Assembly: GCA_003150035.1 (NCBI GenBank)
Contig: QALR01000007.1
Span: forward strand, 62,001 to 126,000
DNA: 64,000 nucleotides
Source: Clostridiales bacterium
GTDB lineage: Bacteria > Bacillota > Clostridia > Oscillospirales > CAG-272
Direction of reading: 5' to 3'
Positions 28,145 to 37,229 of the stretch are shown here, piece by piece (the stretch's first letter is position 1; every line of letters starts with the position of its first letter). A program made the translations under genes and the position numbers. Under the pieces are notes generated by a model that was not told the DNA's origin, ran no database searches, and saw only the letters and a list, made by a program, of their open reading frames with translations.

Positions 28145-30784
28145 TTATTTTCGATAGCTGGCAAGGGAAGCCTCCACCGAAGCCAGCTTTTCTTCGTAAG
28201 CAGCTTTTTTGGCTTTTTCTCCGTCGACGACAGCGGCGGGCGCCTTTGCGACAAAACTCTCGTTTGCGAGCTTGGCGCGAACTCTGCCAATCTCCGAGAG
28301 CAGCTTTTCTTTTTCCGCCTCTAATCTGGCGATCTCTTTTCCAATATCGACCATTTCGGCAAGCGGAATAAAAATCGTCGCTTTGTCAGAAACGATCTGA
28401 ACGCAGCCCTCTCCGTCAAAGGATTCCGGATATTCCACGGATGCGGCGCCGGCAAGCTTTTCAAAGAAGGAAGAAACCGCGGGCGAGAACGTTTCATGCG
28501 CTTGCGAAACGATATAGAGCTTTGTCTTTTTGGACGGCGGCACGTTCATTTCTGCGCGCCGATTGCGGATTTGACGGATCGCCGTGATGAGAAGCTCCAT
28601 CGAGGACTCTTCTTTTTCAAAGCAAAGCTCGCTTTTGTGTTCCGGATACTTTGCGATAACGATGCTTTCTCCCTTATGCGGCAAGGATTGCCAAATGGTT
28701 TCGGTGATAAACGGCATAAAGGGATGGAGCAGCTCCATTGCACCGCGCAGAACATAGGCAAGCACATGGCAGGCATTCTCGTAATCCTTGCCCTCCCTGA
28801 CAAAAAGACGCGGCTTAACAAGCTCAATATACCAGTCGCACAGTACGCTCCACAAGAAGTCATAAAGCTTGGCAAGCGCCACGCCGAGCTCATATTTATC
28901 AAGATTTTCCGCGACCTCGGCAGTGAGCTTGTTGAACCGGGAAAGGATCCATCGATCCTCAAGGCGAAGCTCGTCTGTTTCGGGCAGGGAGGTATTCTCC
29001 ATTTCTTCCGGAAGATTCATGAGCGCAAAGCGCGAAGCATTCCAGATTTTGTTGGTGAAGTTGCGTGCCGCTTCGACCTTTTCAGGCGAGAAGCGCATAT
29101 CGTTGCCGGGTGAGTTTCCGGTGAGCAGGGCAAAGCGCAGTGCGTCAGCCCCGCAGGAATCGATGATTTCCATCGGATCGATGCCGTTGCCGAGCGATTT
29201 GGACATTTTCCGTCCCTCGGCATCGCGGACAAGTCCATGAATAAACACATTGGTGAAAGGTTTTTCCTTCATTTCCTCCATGCCCATGGCAATCATGCGC
29301 GCCACCCAGAAGGGAATGATGTCATATCCTGTGACAAGCGTTGAGGTCGGATAGAAATAATCGAGGTCCGCGGTTTTTTCCGGCCAGCCGAGCGTGGAGA
29401 ACGGCCAAAGCCCAGAGGAAAACCACGTGTCGAGCACGTCCTCGTCCTGATGGATGTGACGGCTGCCGCACTTCGGGCATTCTGTGATATCCGTTTCGGA
29501 AACGGATATTTCTCCGCAGTCATCACAATAGAAAGCGGGGATCCGGTGTCCCCACCAGAGTTGACGGGAAATACACCAGTCGCGGATGTTATGCATCCAG
29601 TTCAGATAAATTTTCGAGAATCGATCGGGGATAAAGCGGATTTCTCCGTCTTCCACCACGCGGATCGCTTCCTTTGCGAGAGGCTCCATTTTCACATACC
29701 ATTGCAGGGAGGCGAGCGGCTCGAGCGCAGTGCCGCAGCGATAGCAATGGCCGACGTTGTGTTTGCAGGATTCTGTTTTCACAAGGTAGCCGCCGGCGTC
29801 AAGGTCGGCGACGATCGCGCGCCGTGCCTCATAGCGATCCATCCCGTCGTACGGGTAGCCGCCGACGATTTTTGCGTGCTCGTCGATGACGGAAATCATC
29901 GGGAGGCCATGACGCTTTCCGACCTCAAAGTCGTTCGGGTCATGGCAGGGCGTAATCTTCACGCATCCGGTCCCGAAGTCGCGCTCAACGTATTCGTCGG
30001 CAATGACAGGGATCTCTCTGCCTACGAGCGGAAGAATCAGCGTTTTGCCGACGAGATGCGCATAGCGTTCATCCTCCGGATGAACGGCGACCGCCGTATC
30101 ACCGAGCATTGTTTCGGGACGGGTCGTGGCGACAATGACAGCCTCGTCGCTGTCCTTCACGGGATAACGGATATGCCAGAAAGAACCGTCTTTTTCTTTA
30201 TATTCCACCTCCGCATCGGAGAGCGCCGTGGCGCATTTCGGGCAAAAGTTGCTGATGCGGTATCCACGGTAAATCAGCCCCTTGTTATAGAAATCGACAA
30301 AGGTTTTCCGGACGGCCGCCGAGAGCGTATCGTCCATCGTGAAACGCTCGCGCGTCCAGTCACAGGAGGAGCCGAGCGCCTTGAGCTGTTCAATAATGCG
30401 GGAGCCGTATTTGCGTTTCCATTCCCATACAAGCTCCGTAAAAGCCTCGCGTCCCAGATCATGCCGCGTGAGTCCTTTTTCCTTTCGCAGCGTTTCTTCC
30501 ACTTTAATTTGGGTTGCGATTCCCGCATGGTCGGTTCCCGGTACCCACAGCGTGCAGTAGCCGGACATCCGTTTATACCGAATAATGGTATCCTGGAGGG
30601 TTTCATCTAGTGCATGTCCCATGTGCAGCTGCCCTGTAACGTTCGGGGGCGGAATCACAATGGTAAAAGGCTGTTTCTTTTTATCAATTTGGGGAGTGAA
30701 ATAGCCGGCACCGCACCATTTCTGATAAAGCGGCTTTTCGATTTCACTCGGGTTGTAAGTCTTTGGAAGTTCTTTTTTCATCAT
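28145..30784 (-). CDS. valS: Valyl-tRNA synthetase
   Basis: 879-residue class I synthetase that charges tRNA-Val. HIGH-type motif PNVTGQLHMGHALD (HMGH 54-57), KMSKS at 526-530, an editing domain between (TTRPETMLGDTAVAVHPED), an anticodon-binding domain (about 600-760) and a C-terminal coiled coil (IARLEAEKEKLLSEIGRVRAKL) that binds the tRNA corner. Full length for bacterial ValRS. It begins directly after the lipid-kinase stop (TAAATG) and shares that gene's promoter; there is no room for the T-box leader often found before valS in Firmicutes. Confidence 0.97.
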   Translation of the reverse strand: MMKKELPKTYNPSEIEKPLYQKWCGAGYFTPQIDKKKQPFTIVIPPPNVTGQLHMGHALDETLQDTIIRYKRMSGYCTLWVPGTDHAGIATQIKVEETLRKEKGLTRHDLGREAFTELVWEWKRKYGSRIIEQLKALGSSCDWTRERFTMDDTLSAAVRKTFVDFYNKGLIYRGYRISNFCPKCATALSDAEVEYKEKDGSFWHIRYPVKDSDEAVIVATTRPETMLGDTAVAVHPEDERYAHLVGKTLILPLVGREIPVIADEYVERDFGTGCVKITPCHDPNDFEVGKRHGLPMISVIDEHAKIVGGYPYDGMDRYEARRAIVADLDAGGYLVKTESCKHNVGHCYRCGTALEPLASLQWYVKMEPLAKEAIRVVEDGEIRFIPDRFSKIYLNWMHNIRDWCISRQLWWGHRIPAFYCDDCGEISVSETDITECPKCGSRHIHQDEDVLDTWFSSGLWPFSTLGWPEKTADLDYFYPTSTLVTGYDIIPFWVARMIAMGMEEMKEKPFTNVFIHGLVRDAEGRKMSKSLGNGIDPMEIIDSCGADALRFALLTGNSPGNDMRFSPEKVEAARNFTNKIWNASRFALMNLPEEMENTSLPETDELRLEDRWILSRFNKLTAEVAENLDKYELGVALAKLYDFLWSVLCDWYIELVKPRLFVREGKDYENACHVLAYVLRGAMELLHPFMPFITETIWQSLPHKGESIVIAKYPEHKSELCFEKEESSMELLITAIRQIRNRRAEMNVPPSKKTKLYIVSQAHETFSPAVSSFFEKLAGAASVEYPESFDGEGCVQIVSDKATIFIPLAEMVDIGKEIARLEAEKEKLLSEIGRVRAKLANESFVAKAPAAVVDGEKAKKAAYEEKLASVEASLASYRK

Positions 30785-31786
30785 TTAGGTCTCCTTTGTT
30801 GTATAAATGGAGGGAGCAAAAGGGGATGAGGCTTCGTCCGTTTCCGTTCGACGCAGGGATAGACAGCGGGCCCCTTTTGGAACAGAAAAGGAAATAGCTT
30901 TCGGTTGGATTTCGATTTGAACGGTCTTATAGGGAGAGATTTCTCCGTCCGCACAGACGCCAAGCGCCTGATAGGATTCCACCAATATTTTTTTGCATTT
31001 TTGATACCGGATAAAGGGATACCGGCTTATTCCGTTTTCATCCACATGGCGGCCGGTTTTATACAGGGAAATCAGTTTGGCAAATTGGGTTCTCGTCACT
31101 TTATCCACAAGGCAAAGGTCCATATAACCGTCGTTCAGCAATGCCGTCGGCGCAACAAGAAAACCGTTTCCGTAATAGTTGGCGCCTGCGACCGCCATCA
31201 GGGTGAATTCCTTTTCCACGGTTTCTCTGTCGTCGATAACGACCCGAAAGCTCGTGCCGAAAGACCTCGTAAAAACGTTCGCAACGCTGAAAAGATAAGC
31301 AAGCCCCGAGGGCACAAGAGCGCTGCGCTTGATTTCCGACACCTTTTGCACAACGTCGCAGTCGAAGCCGATGTTGAGAACATTGATGCAGTATCTTCCA
31401 TTGTACCGGATAAGGTCGAGCGCTTCCGGCTTGCCGAGGAGCTGACGCTTGATATCCGAGAAAAATTCCGGTGAAGAGAAGGCCTTAATAAAATCGTTTC
31501 CGGTACCGGTCGGTATGATAGCCACTTCCGTGTTCGGATAACTGACGGCGCCGTTGATAACTTCATAGAGTGTGCCGTCTCCGCCGCAGGCGTAAAAACG
31601 GAGAACTTCCCCGGAATTTTTTTCACATTTTTCACGCACGTAGCGGATGCCATCCCCGACTGTGACAGTGTGGTAAATTTCGAAATCGACGTTCAATTCT
31701 TCACAGGCGTAGGTGATAGCGCCGAGTACGGCGGGCAGCTTCTTCCCTTTGCCTGCCGCGGGATTCACTACGAATATGTGCTTCAT
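30785..31786 (-). CDS. Diacylglycerol/lipid kinase family protein (YegS/DgkB-like)
   Basis: 333-residue lipid kinase of the diacylglycerol kinase catalytic fold. Motifs: VNPAAGKGKKLP at the N-terminus, GGDGTLYEVINGA (nucleotide site) and IIPTGTGNDFIKAF. A second beta-rich domain follows. It probably phosphorylates diacylglycerol to recycle lipid head-group precursors at the membrane, as DgkB does in Bacillus, but substrate may differ. ATG 31786 with GAGGAATC upstream is chosen; an in-frame ATG 30 codons earlier overlaps the promoter. Its stop abuts the valS start, so the two form an operon. Confidence 0.9.
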   Translation of the reverse strand: MKHIFVVNPAAGKGKKLPAVLGAITYACEELNVDFEIYHTVTVGDGIRYVREKCEKNSGEVLRFYACGGDGTLYEVINGAVSYPNTEVAIIPTGTGNDFIKAFSSPEFFSDIKRQLLGKPEALDLIRYNGRYCINVLNIGFDCDVVQKVSEIKRSALVPSGLAYLFSVANVFTRSFGTSFRVVIDDRETVEKEFTLMAVAGANYYGNGFLVAPTALLNDGYMDLCLVDKVTRTQFAKLISLYKTGRHVDENGISRYPFIRYQKCKKILVESYQALGVCADGEISPYKTVQIEIQPKAISFSVPKGARCLSLRRTETDEASSPFAPSIYTTKET

Positions 31787-31823
31787 GGAGAAGATTCCTC
31801 GTGATTCTATATAATTAAATTTT

Positions 31824-31852
31824 AATATATCATAAATTCCTTTGCCTGTCAA
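31824..31852 (-). promoter_or_regulatory. Promoter of the lipid kinase-valS operon
   Basis: Minus strand consensus TTGACA (31847-31852), 17 bp, TATATT (31824-31829). Confidence 0.8.
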
Positions 31853-31914
31853 GGATATTGACTCTGGATTTTGCATGAAAGCTTTTGATGAGTAGGGAAG
31901 TCTTCCACTAAAAA

Positions 31915-31949
31915 GCAGAAAAGACCGACAGCGTTTGCCTGTCGGTCTT
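31915..31949 (-). terminator. Terminator after the DegV-family gene
   Basis: Perfect 11-bp stem AAGACCGACAG/CTGTCGGTCTT; on the minus strand followed by TTCTGCTTTTTAG. Confidence 0.8.
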
Positions 31950-31977
31950 GGAGTAACCTATACAGAATACAGGAAGC

Positions 31978-32865
31978 TTAATTTTCCCGCTTCTTCCCCC
32001 AGAAGAACAGGGCGACCGTTCCGGGACCGGTATGACTGCCAATGGTGGTTCCCACACTGTTGATGAGCACCTTTCCGTCGAGGTGGGAAAAACGCTCCTC
32101 GACGAGATCGGCGACGGCGCGGGCATCCTCGTAGCACGCGGAATGAGACAGATAGCATTTGCCGGAGTAGTTCCGTCCGCCGTCCGCATAGGTTTCCATT
32201 TTATTGACGATTGCCTCGATCACCTTTTTCTTGGTGCGGATTTTTTCACGCGGGATGAGTCTGCCGAGATGGTCGACATTCATGAGGGGACAAATCTGCA
32301 AAACCGTGCCAAACCATCCGGAAGCTTTGGAAATGCGTCCGCCTTTCACGAAAAAAGTGAGGTCGGTCGAAAAGAACCAATGATGGAGCCGCAGCTTATT
32401 TTCTTCTGCCCAATCGCGGACTTCTTCGATGGAAAGTCCCTCGTCGCGCAGGTCGGCGAGCTTATCCATGAGAAGCCCATAGCCAGAGGAGGCGGCGAGA
32501 GAATCCACAACATAAATTTTACGGTCCGGGTATTTTTCCGCAAGCTCGTTTTTGGCTACGTTTGCAGCGTTGAAAACACCGGAAATGCCGGAGGAGAGAG
32601 ATACGTGCAGAATATCGAGTCCCTTTTCCAGAAAAGGCGTGAAATACGCGATAAATTCTCCCGCGCTGATTTGAGAGGTGCTAGTCTCGGCGCCGTTTGC
32701 CATTTCCTGGTAAAATTTGTCAAAAGGCATGGTCTTGCCCAGATCATCCTCATATTGCTTTCCGTTCAGTGAATAATGAAAGCAGATATAAGAAATATCC
32801 CTTTGGGCGAAATGATCCGCAGAAAGGTCAGCGGTGGAGCAGCAGCTTAGCATGTAATTTGCCAT
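31978..32865 (-). CDS. DegV family fatty-acid-binding protein
   Basis: 295-residue DegV-family protein. These proteins bind a single fatty acid and, as FakB subunits, present it to the FakA kinase; others are of unknown role. Motifs: LSCCSTADLSADHF near the N-terminus, TSTSQISAGEFIAYF, LHVSLSSGISGVFNAA and the C-terminal INSVGTTIGSHTGPGTVALFFWG. Two-domain length is typical. No fakA homologue is nearby. It lies 70 bp after the hydroxyacid dehydrogenase gene, same direction, perhaps co-transcribed, with a terminator behind it. A good RBS (AGAAAGGA) precedes the ATG. Confidence 0.93.
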   Translation of the reverse strand: MANYMLSCCSTADLSADHFAQRDISYICFHYSLNGKQYEDDLGKTMPFDKFYQEMANGAETSTSQISAGEFIAYFTPFLEKGLDILHVSLSSGISGVFNAANVAKNELAEKYPDRKIYVVDSLAASSGYGLLMDKLADLRDEGLSIEEVRDWAEENKLRLHHWFFSTDLTFFVKGGRISKASGWFGTVLQICPLMNVDHLGRLIPREKIRTKKKVIEAIVNKMETYADGGRNYSGKCYLSHSACYEDARAVADLVEERFSHLDGKVLINSVGTTIGSHTGPGTVALFFWGKKREN

Positions 32866-32935
32866 AGGAAATCCTTCTTTCTGAAATGATAATTTTGGAA
32901 AACAGATAGGCTTAGCAGATAAAAAAGCGTTTTTT

Positions 32936-33886
32936 TTATAGATTGACCTTGTGAATGGGAGCCCCTTTCATGAAAGCTCTCAGATTTTCTGCCACCCTGT
33001 CAATGAGCCGAACGCGCGCCTCGTAGGCGGCCCATGCCACATGCGGCGTGATATAGCAGTTCTTGGCTGTCAGATAAGGGTGTCCCGGCCGCATCGGTTC
33101 CATATCCAACACATCGATACCTGCCCCACGCAGCCGCCCCTCGTTTAGCGCCGCGGCAAGCGCTTCCTCTTCCACCACGCCGCCGCGCGCGGTATTGATG
33201 AGAACGGAGGAGGGCTTCATGAGAGCAAGCGTGCGTGCGTTTGCAATCCCCTTGGTTTCTTCGGTAAGCGGACAGTGAAAGGTCAGATAATCCGATCGCG
33301 CAAAGAGCGTGTCCGTGTCCGTGAATTCCACACTGTCATATTCGGCGGGCCGGTGAGAAACGGCAAGCACACGCATGCCAAAGGCTTGCCCGATAGAACA
33401 AACCGCCCGTCCGATGGTGCCGAAGCCAAAGATGCCAAGTGTTTTTCCAGATAATTCATGGGTTGGATAGGCAAGATAGGAAAAGGTTTCGCAGCGCGCC
33501 CAGTCGCCATGGGCAACAGAGGCGGCGTAATCGTCCGCCCGGCATGCAAAATGCAGAATGAGCGCAAACACATGTTGGGCGACGGAGGAGGTGGAGTATC
33601 CCGGTACATTGCAAACGGTGATGCCGCGCGCACTTGCTGCTATAGTATCGATGTTGTTGTAGCCGGTGGCGAAAAGACCGATATACCGCAGGTTCGGGCA
33701 GGCATCCATGACCTGCGCTGTGATATTCGCCTTGTTGCAGATGACAGCGTCGCTATCCGAAATGGCATAGGCAAGCTGTTCCTCAGGAAGTGTATCAAAA
33801 AAGCGAACTTCCCCCAGCGCCTCAATGGGAGAGAGAGAAACGTCGCCCGTTGTGACGGTGCATCGATCCAAAACGGTTATTTTCAT
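32936..33886 (-). CDS. D-isomer-specific 2-hydroxyacid dehydrogenase
   Basis: 316-residue NAD(P)-dependent dehydrogenase of the D-2-hydroxyacid family (glycerate/hydroxypyruvate or lactate-type). N-terminal substrate-binding domain, NAD-binding motif GKTLGIFGFGTIGRAV, catalytic Arg (LINTARGGVVEEEAL), Glu of the catalytic dyad (LDMEP) and His in ITPHVAWAAYEAR. All catalytic residues present; substrate cannot be told. The true start is ATG 33886 with AAAGGAA upstream: the open frame runs on to 35236 only because it is antisense to the ketopantoate reductase gene. DegV follows 70 bp downstream. Confidence 0.93.
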   Translation of the reverse strand: MKITVLDRCTVTTGDVSLSPIEALGEVRFFDTLPEEQLAYAISDSDAVICNKANITAQVMDACPNLRYIGLFATGYNNIDTIAASARGITVCNVPGYSTSSVAQHVFALILHFACRADDYAASVAHGDWARCETFSYLAYPTHELSGKTLGIFGFGTIGRAVCSIGQAFGMRVLAVSHRPAEYDSVEFTDTDTLFARSDYLTFHCPLTEETKGIANARTLALMKPSSVLINTARGGVVEEEALAAALNEGRLRGAGIDVLDMEPMRPGHPYLTAKNCYITPHVAWAAYEARVRLIDRVAENLRAFMKGAPIHKVNL

Positions 33887-33943
33887 GTGGATGGATTCCT
33901 TTCCATAGGTATATCGTGTTTTATACACGCATTCTTTTTCCTT

Positions 33944-33949
33944 ATTATA
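33944..33949 (-). promoter_or_regulatory. -10 element upstream of the hydroxyacid dehydrogenase gene
   Basis: Minus strand TATAAT with only a weak -35 (TTCTCT) 17 bp upstream. The intergenic stretch 33950-34294 shows nothing else certain apart from a TTGACA at 34147-34152 and a small CCGGC/GCCGG hairpin near 34236-34256 followed by T6. Confidence 0.4.
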
Positions 33950-34294
33950 GCATAGTCGGCTAAAAAAGAGAAGGGGTTTTATGAAAAATTCGTCTTTTTC
34001 AGATGAGAAAGACATGGGCCCGTCAACAGAAAAACGTTTTTCTGGGAGAACACGGATACGCCGGCGTTTTCGCAGGAGAAAAGATGTTCTGATTTTGTCC
34101 TTTTTTGTCCGTGCAGACAAAATTCGACAAGGATTCAGACTCACTCTTGACAAACAGGAAGTTTTGAGCGAAAATAATAAGGAAAGTCTCTGCAACGGGG
34201 CTCGGTAAAATGAGAAACCTCTTTGACAGAGATACCGGCTTTTTGATATGCCGGATTTTTTGCCGCGGATGCGGTAGATTGGGGGATATGAAAT

Positions 34295-35227
34295 TTGAAA
34301 ATAGCCATTATAGGGGCCGGGGCGATGGGATGCCTTTTCGGTTCCTTTCTTTCGGAAAAGCATGAGGTCGTTTTGCTTGAACAAAATCCGGAACGGATAG
34401 ATGCTTTGAATCAGAACGGGGTTACGGTAGAGGAGGCAGACGGAACCCGCCGTCACTATCCGATGAAGGCGGTTATGAGCGGCACTCCGATGCCCGGCGT
34501 GGAGCTTGTGATTGTGTTTGTCAAAGCGACGGTAACGGAATCGGCGCTTGAGACAAACCGCGCGCTTTTGGAAGAGGCGGATGTTCTGACGCTTCAGAAT
34601 GGACTTGGAAACGATGAGATTATTGAAAAATTTGTCGGGAAAGAGCATATCTTTGTCGGCACGACGCGCCATAATTGTGTTGTTACGGGTGCAGATAGCA
34701 TTTTCCACAGCGGAAACGGGGTAACGAAAATTGGGTCGCTCTGCGGAAATGACAAAAGGGCAAAGGAAATTGTAGCGGCCTTTGCCGAATGCCGTGATGG
34801 AATGCTTTTCTGCGAGAACGCGCGCCGTCTGCTCTGGGAAAAGCTCTTTATCAATATGACGCTCAATTCGCTTTCTTCTGTGCTCGAATGCCGGCTGTAT
34901 GAGATCTATGCCAATCCGCATACATGGGCGCTTACCGGCAAAATTGTGGATGAAGCGATCCAGGTTGCCGCCGCGGATGGGGAAGTGTTTGAGAAAAAGC
35001 TGGTGTTGGATTCGATCAAGAAGCTGTGTGAGGATGCCAAAAACGGATTTGCCTCCATGGTGCAGGATCGCAGGGCCGGCAGAAAGACGGAAATTGATTT
35101 TATTAACGGAGCTGTTGTCAAGGGCGGGCAGAAATACGGAATACCGACGCCTGTCAATGAAACCGTCGTGGAATTTGTGCATGCGTTTGAGGAAAGCGAT
35201 CGTGTGCGCGATAAATTGTTTGAATAA
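34295..35227 (+). CDS. Ketopantoate reductase family protein (PanE/ApbA-like)
   Basis: 310-residue NADPH-dependent reductase. N-terminal Rossmann motif KIAIIGAGAMGCLFGSFLS, then VIVFVKATVTESAL, LTLQNGLGNDEII, and the C-terminal helical domain with catalytic Lys (ARRLLWEKLFINMTLNSLSS) and RAGRKTEIDFINGAVV. Ketopantoate reductase makes pantoate for CoA, but many paralogues act on other 2-keto acids, so panE itself is not certain; no panB or panC is near. Start is TTG 34295 with GGGGGAT upstream; an ATG at 34288 is out of frame. A strong terminator follows. Confidence 0.9.
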   Translation: MKIAIIGAGAMGCLFGSFLSEKHEVVLLEQNPERIDALNQNGVTVEEADGTRRHYPMKAVMSGTPMPGVELVIVFVKATVTESALETNRALLEEADVLTLQNGLGNDEIIEKFVGKEHIFVGTTRHNCVVTGADSIFHSGNGVTKIGSLCGNDKRAKEIVAAFAECRDGMLFCENARRLLWEKLFINMTLNSLSSVLECRLYEIYANPHTWALTGKIVDEAIQVAAADGEVFEKKLVLDSIKKLCEDAKNGFASMVQDRRAGRKTEIDFINGAVVKGGQKYGIPTPVNETVVEFVHAFEESDRVRDKLFE

Positions 35228-35231
35228 GAAA

Positions 35232-35266
35232 AACACCGCCGGTGCATATGCCCCGGCGGCGTTTTT
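35232..35266 (+). terminator. Terminator after the ketopantoate reductase gene
   Basis: GC-rich stem AACACCGCCGG/CCGGCGGCGTT (one mismatch) followed by TTTTTC. The stretch 35267-35494 contains no gene; it is AT-rich. Confidence 0.8.
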
Positions 35267-35494
35267 CTTGACGGTGCCGCAGGATTAGGAAAATCTTTTT
35301 GATGGCAAGCGTTTTTGTCAAATATAATGTCATTTTGACTACACCGTATAGCTTTTCTTCTTTTCTTTTGTATGTATTTCCGGCGGAATTGTCCATAAAT
35401 AATTTGCTTTTTTTACGTAAATTTTACATACTTTACAAATGTAAAAAAACGGAGAAGACAACTACAATTTGCATAATGTGCCTATTTTAGATGC

Positions 35495-35523
35495 TTGCAC
35501 TCTGGGAAATTTCGTGCTACAAT
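35495..35523 (+). promoter_or_regulatory. Promoter of the XRE/ADP-ribosylglycohydrolase gene
   Basis: TTGCAC (35495-35500), 17 bp, TACAAT (35518-35523); the start codon is 30 bases downstream. Confidence 0.75.
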
Positions 35524-35552
35524 GAAAAAAAACAATCGGAGGCACTTATCCA

Positions 35553-37142
35553 ATGAACATCGGAAAGTCAATTGCAAAACTACGATGCGATTTGTCTTTA
35601 TCGCAGGAAAAATTCGCCGATCTTATCGGTGTTTCTAGACAGGCCGTTCAGAAATGGGAGTCGGAAACATCTTCGCCGGACATGGAGAATCTCGCGAGAA
35701 TTGCCAACCAATTTGGGATTTCTCTCGATTTGCTTGTGCTCGGAAGAGATAAGAGGGAAATGGAGGAGCTTCGTGTAGTCAAAAAAATTGAACCGCAATA
35801 TGATATGATAAACGGTTGGGATTCCTACGCCGACAACCTGATGATTGAATATCGTCAATCGATGGACGAGGGCAAGGATCTCGCACAGTATGAGGGCTTG
35901 TTCCAAGCCGTATCCGGGATGCCGAAGGGCGCTTCCAAGGAAAAAATGAGCAACATTCTGTTCGAGATGGTCATCAACGCTCCGCAGCGCAGTGACTACG
36001 CTTATAACGAGCCGTCGGAGCTCCCTGCGATTTTGGCACTTCGTCCGGAGAAAAAGATCCAAATGGGTGCGATTCCTGCCAATTTGGAGGATCGGATTCG
36101 CGGCGCATGGGTCGGAAGAATCTGCGGCTGTCTGCTTGGTAAGCCTGTGGAGGGATGGAGGACGAACGTTATCATTCCGTTCCTGAAGGAGACGAATAAC
36201 TATCCGCTGCACCGCTATCTGTTGAAATCGGATGTGACCGAGGAACGCAAGGAACGTTATTTTACAGAATATAAACTTGCTTTGGAAAACCGCGCTTATG
36301 CGGATGCTCATGAATGTGCGCCGATGGATGACGATACCAATTACACGGTTATGGCGATGCGCATTCTGGAGAAATACGGACGGGATTTCACCCCCTATGA
36401 TGTTTCGAGAACGTGGTTGGAAGCACAGGTGATTCGCCCGTATTGCACGGCGGAGCGCGTTGCGTACCGCAACTTTATCAACGGCTTTGTGCCGCCGGCG
36501 TCAGCAGTTTATAAAAATGTTTATCGTGAATACATAGGCGCGCAAATCCGAGCCGACTATTTTGGCTATATCAATCCGGGTAATCCGGAGCTTGCGGCAG
36601 AGATGGCATGGAGAGACGCTTCCATTTCCCATGTGAAAAACGGAATTTACGGCGAAATGTTTGTTGCCGCTATGATTGCGGCTGCTGCTGTGTGCAGTGA
36701 TTTGCCTTCTGTCGTAAGAGCCGGTATGGAGCAGATTCCAAAGACGTCTAGATTGTACGAGTCTCTCACAGAAGTGTTGGAGTGGTATGAATCGGGCGTG
36801 ACGGAGAAGCAGGCATTCGCCAATATCCACGAGCGCTACAACGAAAAAAACGGCTACGACTGGTGCCATACGATCTCCAATGCGATGATCGTGGTGATTT
36901 CTCTGCTTTGGGGAAAGGGCGACTACTCAAAGTCCATCTGTATGTCTGTGGAGGTTGGTTTTGACACGGACTGCAACGGTGCGACGGTGGGTTCTATTCT
37001 CGGTATGTTCTACGGAACGTCGGCGATCGAGTCCAAGTGGACGGATCCGGTCAACGGCGCCTTGGATACGACCATAGAAGGGCATACACGGTACCAGATA
37101 GACGATCTTGTCAAAATTACCATGAAACATATAAAGTCATAA
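35553..37142 (+). CDS. XRE-family HTH fused to an ADP-ribosylglycohydrolase domain
   Basis: 529-residue two-domain protein. Residues 1-65 are an XRE/Cro helix-turn-helix (LSLSQEKFADLIGVSRQAVQKWESETSSP). A linker (70-175) follows, then a full ADP-ribosylglycohydrolase domain (about 180-520): GAWVGRICGCLLGKPVEGW, metal-binding MDDDT at 258-262 and DTDCNGATVGSILG from 471. The family removes ADP-ribose from proteins or hydrolyses related N-glycosidic bonds; some members act on glycans or nucleosides. Binding DNA and hydrolysing ADP-ribose in one chain suggests a regulator responding to its substrate. It has its own promoter and precedes a solute-binding lipoprotein gene by 88 bp. Confidence 0.9.
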   Translation: MNIGKSIAKLRCDLSLSQEKFADLIGVSRQAVQKWESETSSPDMENLARIANQFGISLDLLVLGRDKREMEELRVVKKIEPQYDMINGWDSYADNLMIEYRQSMDEGKDLAQYEGLFQAVSGMPKGASKEKMSNILFEMVINAPQRSDYAYNEPSELPAILALRPEKKIQMGAIPANLEDRIRGAWVGRICGCLLGKPVEGWRTNVIIPFLKETNNYPLHRYLLKSDVTEERKERYFTEYKLALENRAYADAHECAPMDDDTNYTVMAMRILEKYGRDFTPYDVSRTWLEAQVIRPYCTAERVAYRNFINGFVPPASAVYKNVYREYIGAQIRADYFGYINPGNPELAAEMAWRDASISHVKNGIYGEMFVAAMIAAAAVCSDLPSVVRAGMEQIPKTSRLYESLTEVLEWYESGVTEKQAFANIHERYNEKNGYDWCHTISNAMIVVISLLWGKGDYSKSICMSVEVGFDTDCNGATVGSILGMFYGTSAIESKWTDPVNGALDTTIEGHTRYQIDDLVKITMKHIKS

Positions 37143-37168
37143 GAAATATTAAGAAATATAAAGTAAAA

Positions 37169-37193
37169 ATCCGCATATTTCCCATATGCGGAT
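37169..37193 (+). promoter_or_regulatory. Intercistronic hairpin
   Basis: ATCCGCATAT-TTCCC-ATATGCGGAT, 10-bp stem without T-run, between the HTH fusion and the solute-binding protein genes; it may stabilise or separate the two messages. Confidence 0.5.
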
Positions 37194-37229
37194 GATATAA
37201 AAATAATAATATTATTTAAGGAGGCTTTT

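Noticed and set aside
29450..30610. 386-residue open frame on the plus strand
   Set aside because: Antisense of valS.
30785..30800. T-box riboswitch upstream of valS
   Set aside because: valS starts directly after the lipid-kinase stop, so there is no room for a T-box leader; the operon promoter leader (31787-31823) is also too short.
33981..34208. 75-residue frame in the intergenic stretch
   Set aside because: No RBS, low complexity and strongly basic composition; overlaps promoter-like sequence.
33887..35236. Long open frame on the minus strand in front of the 2-hydroxyacid dehydrogenase
   Set aside because: It is antisense to the ketopantoate reductase gene, has no family signature, and the dehydrogenase fold with RBS begins at 33886.
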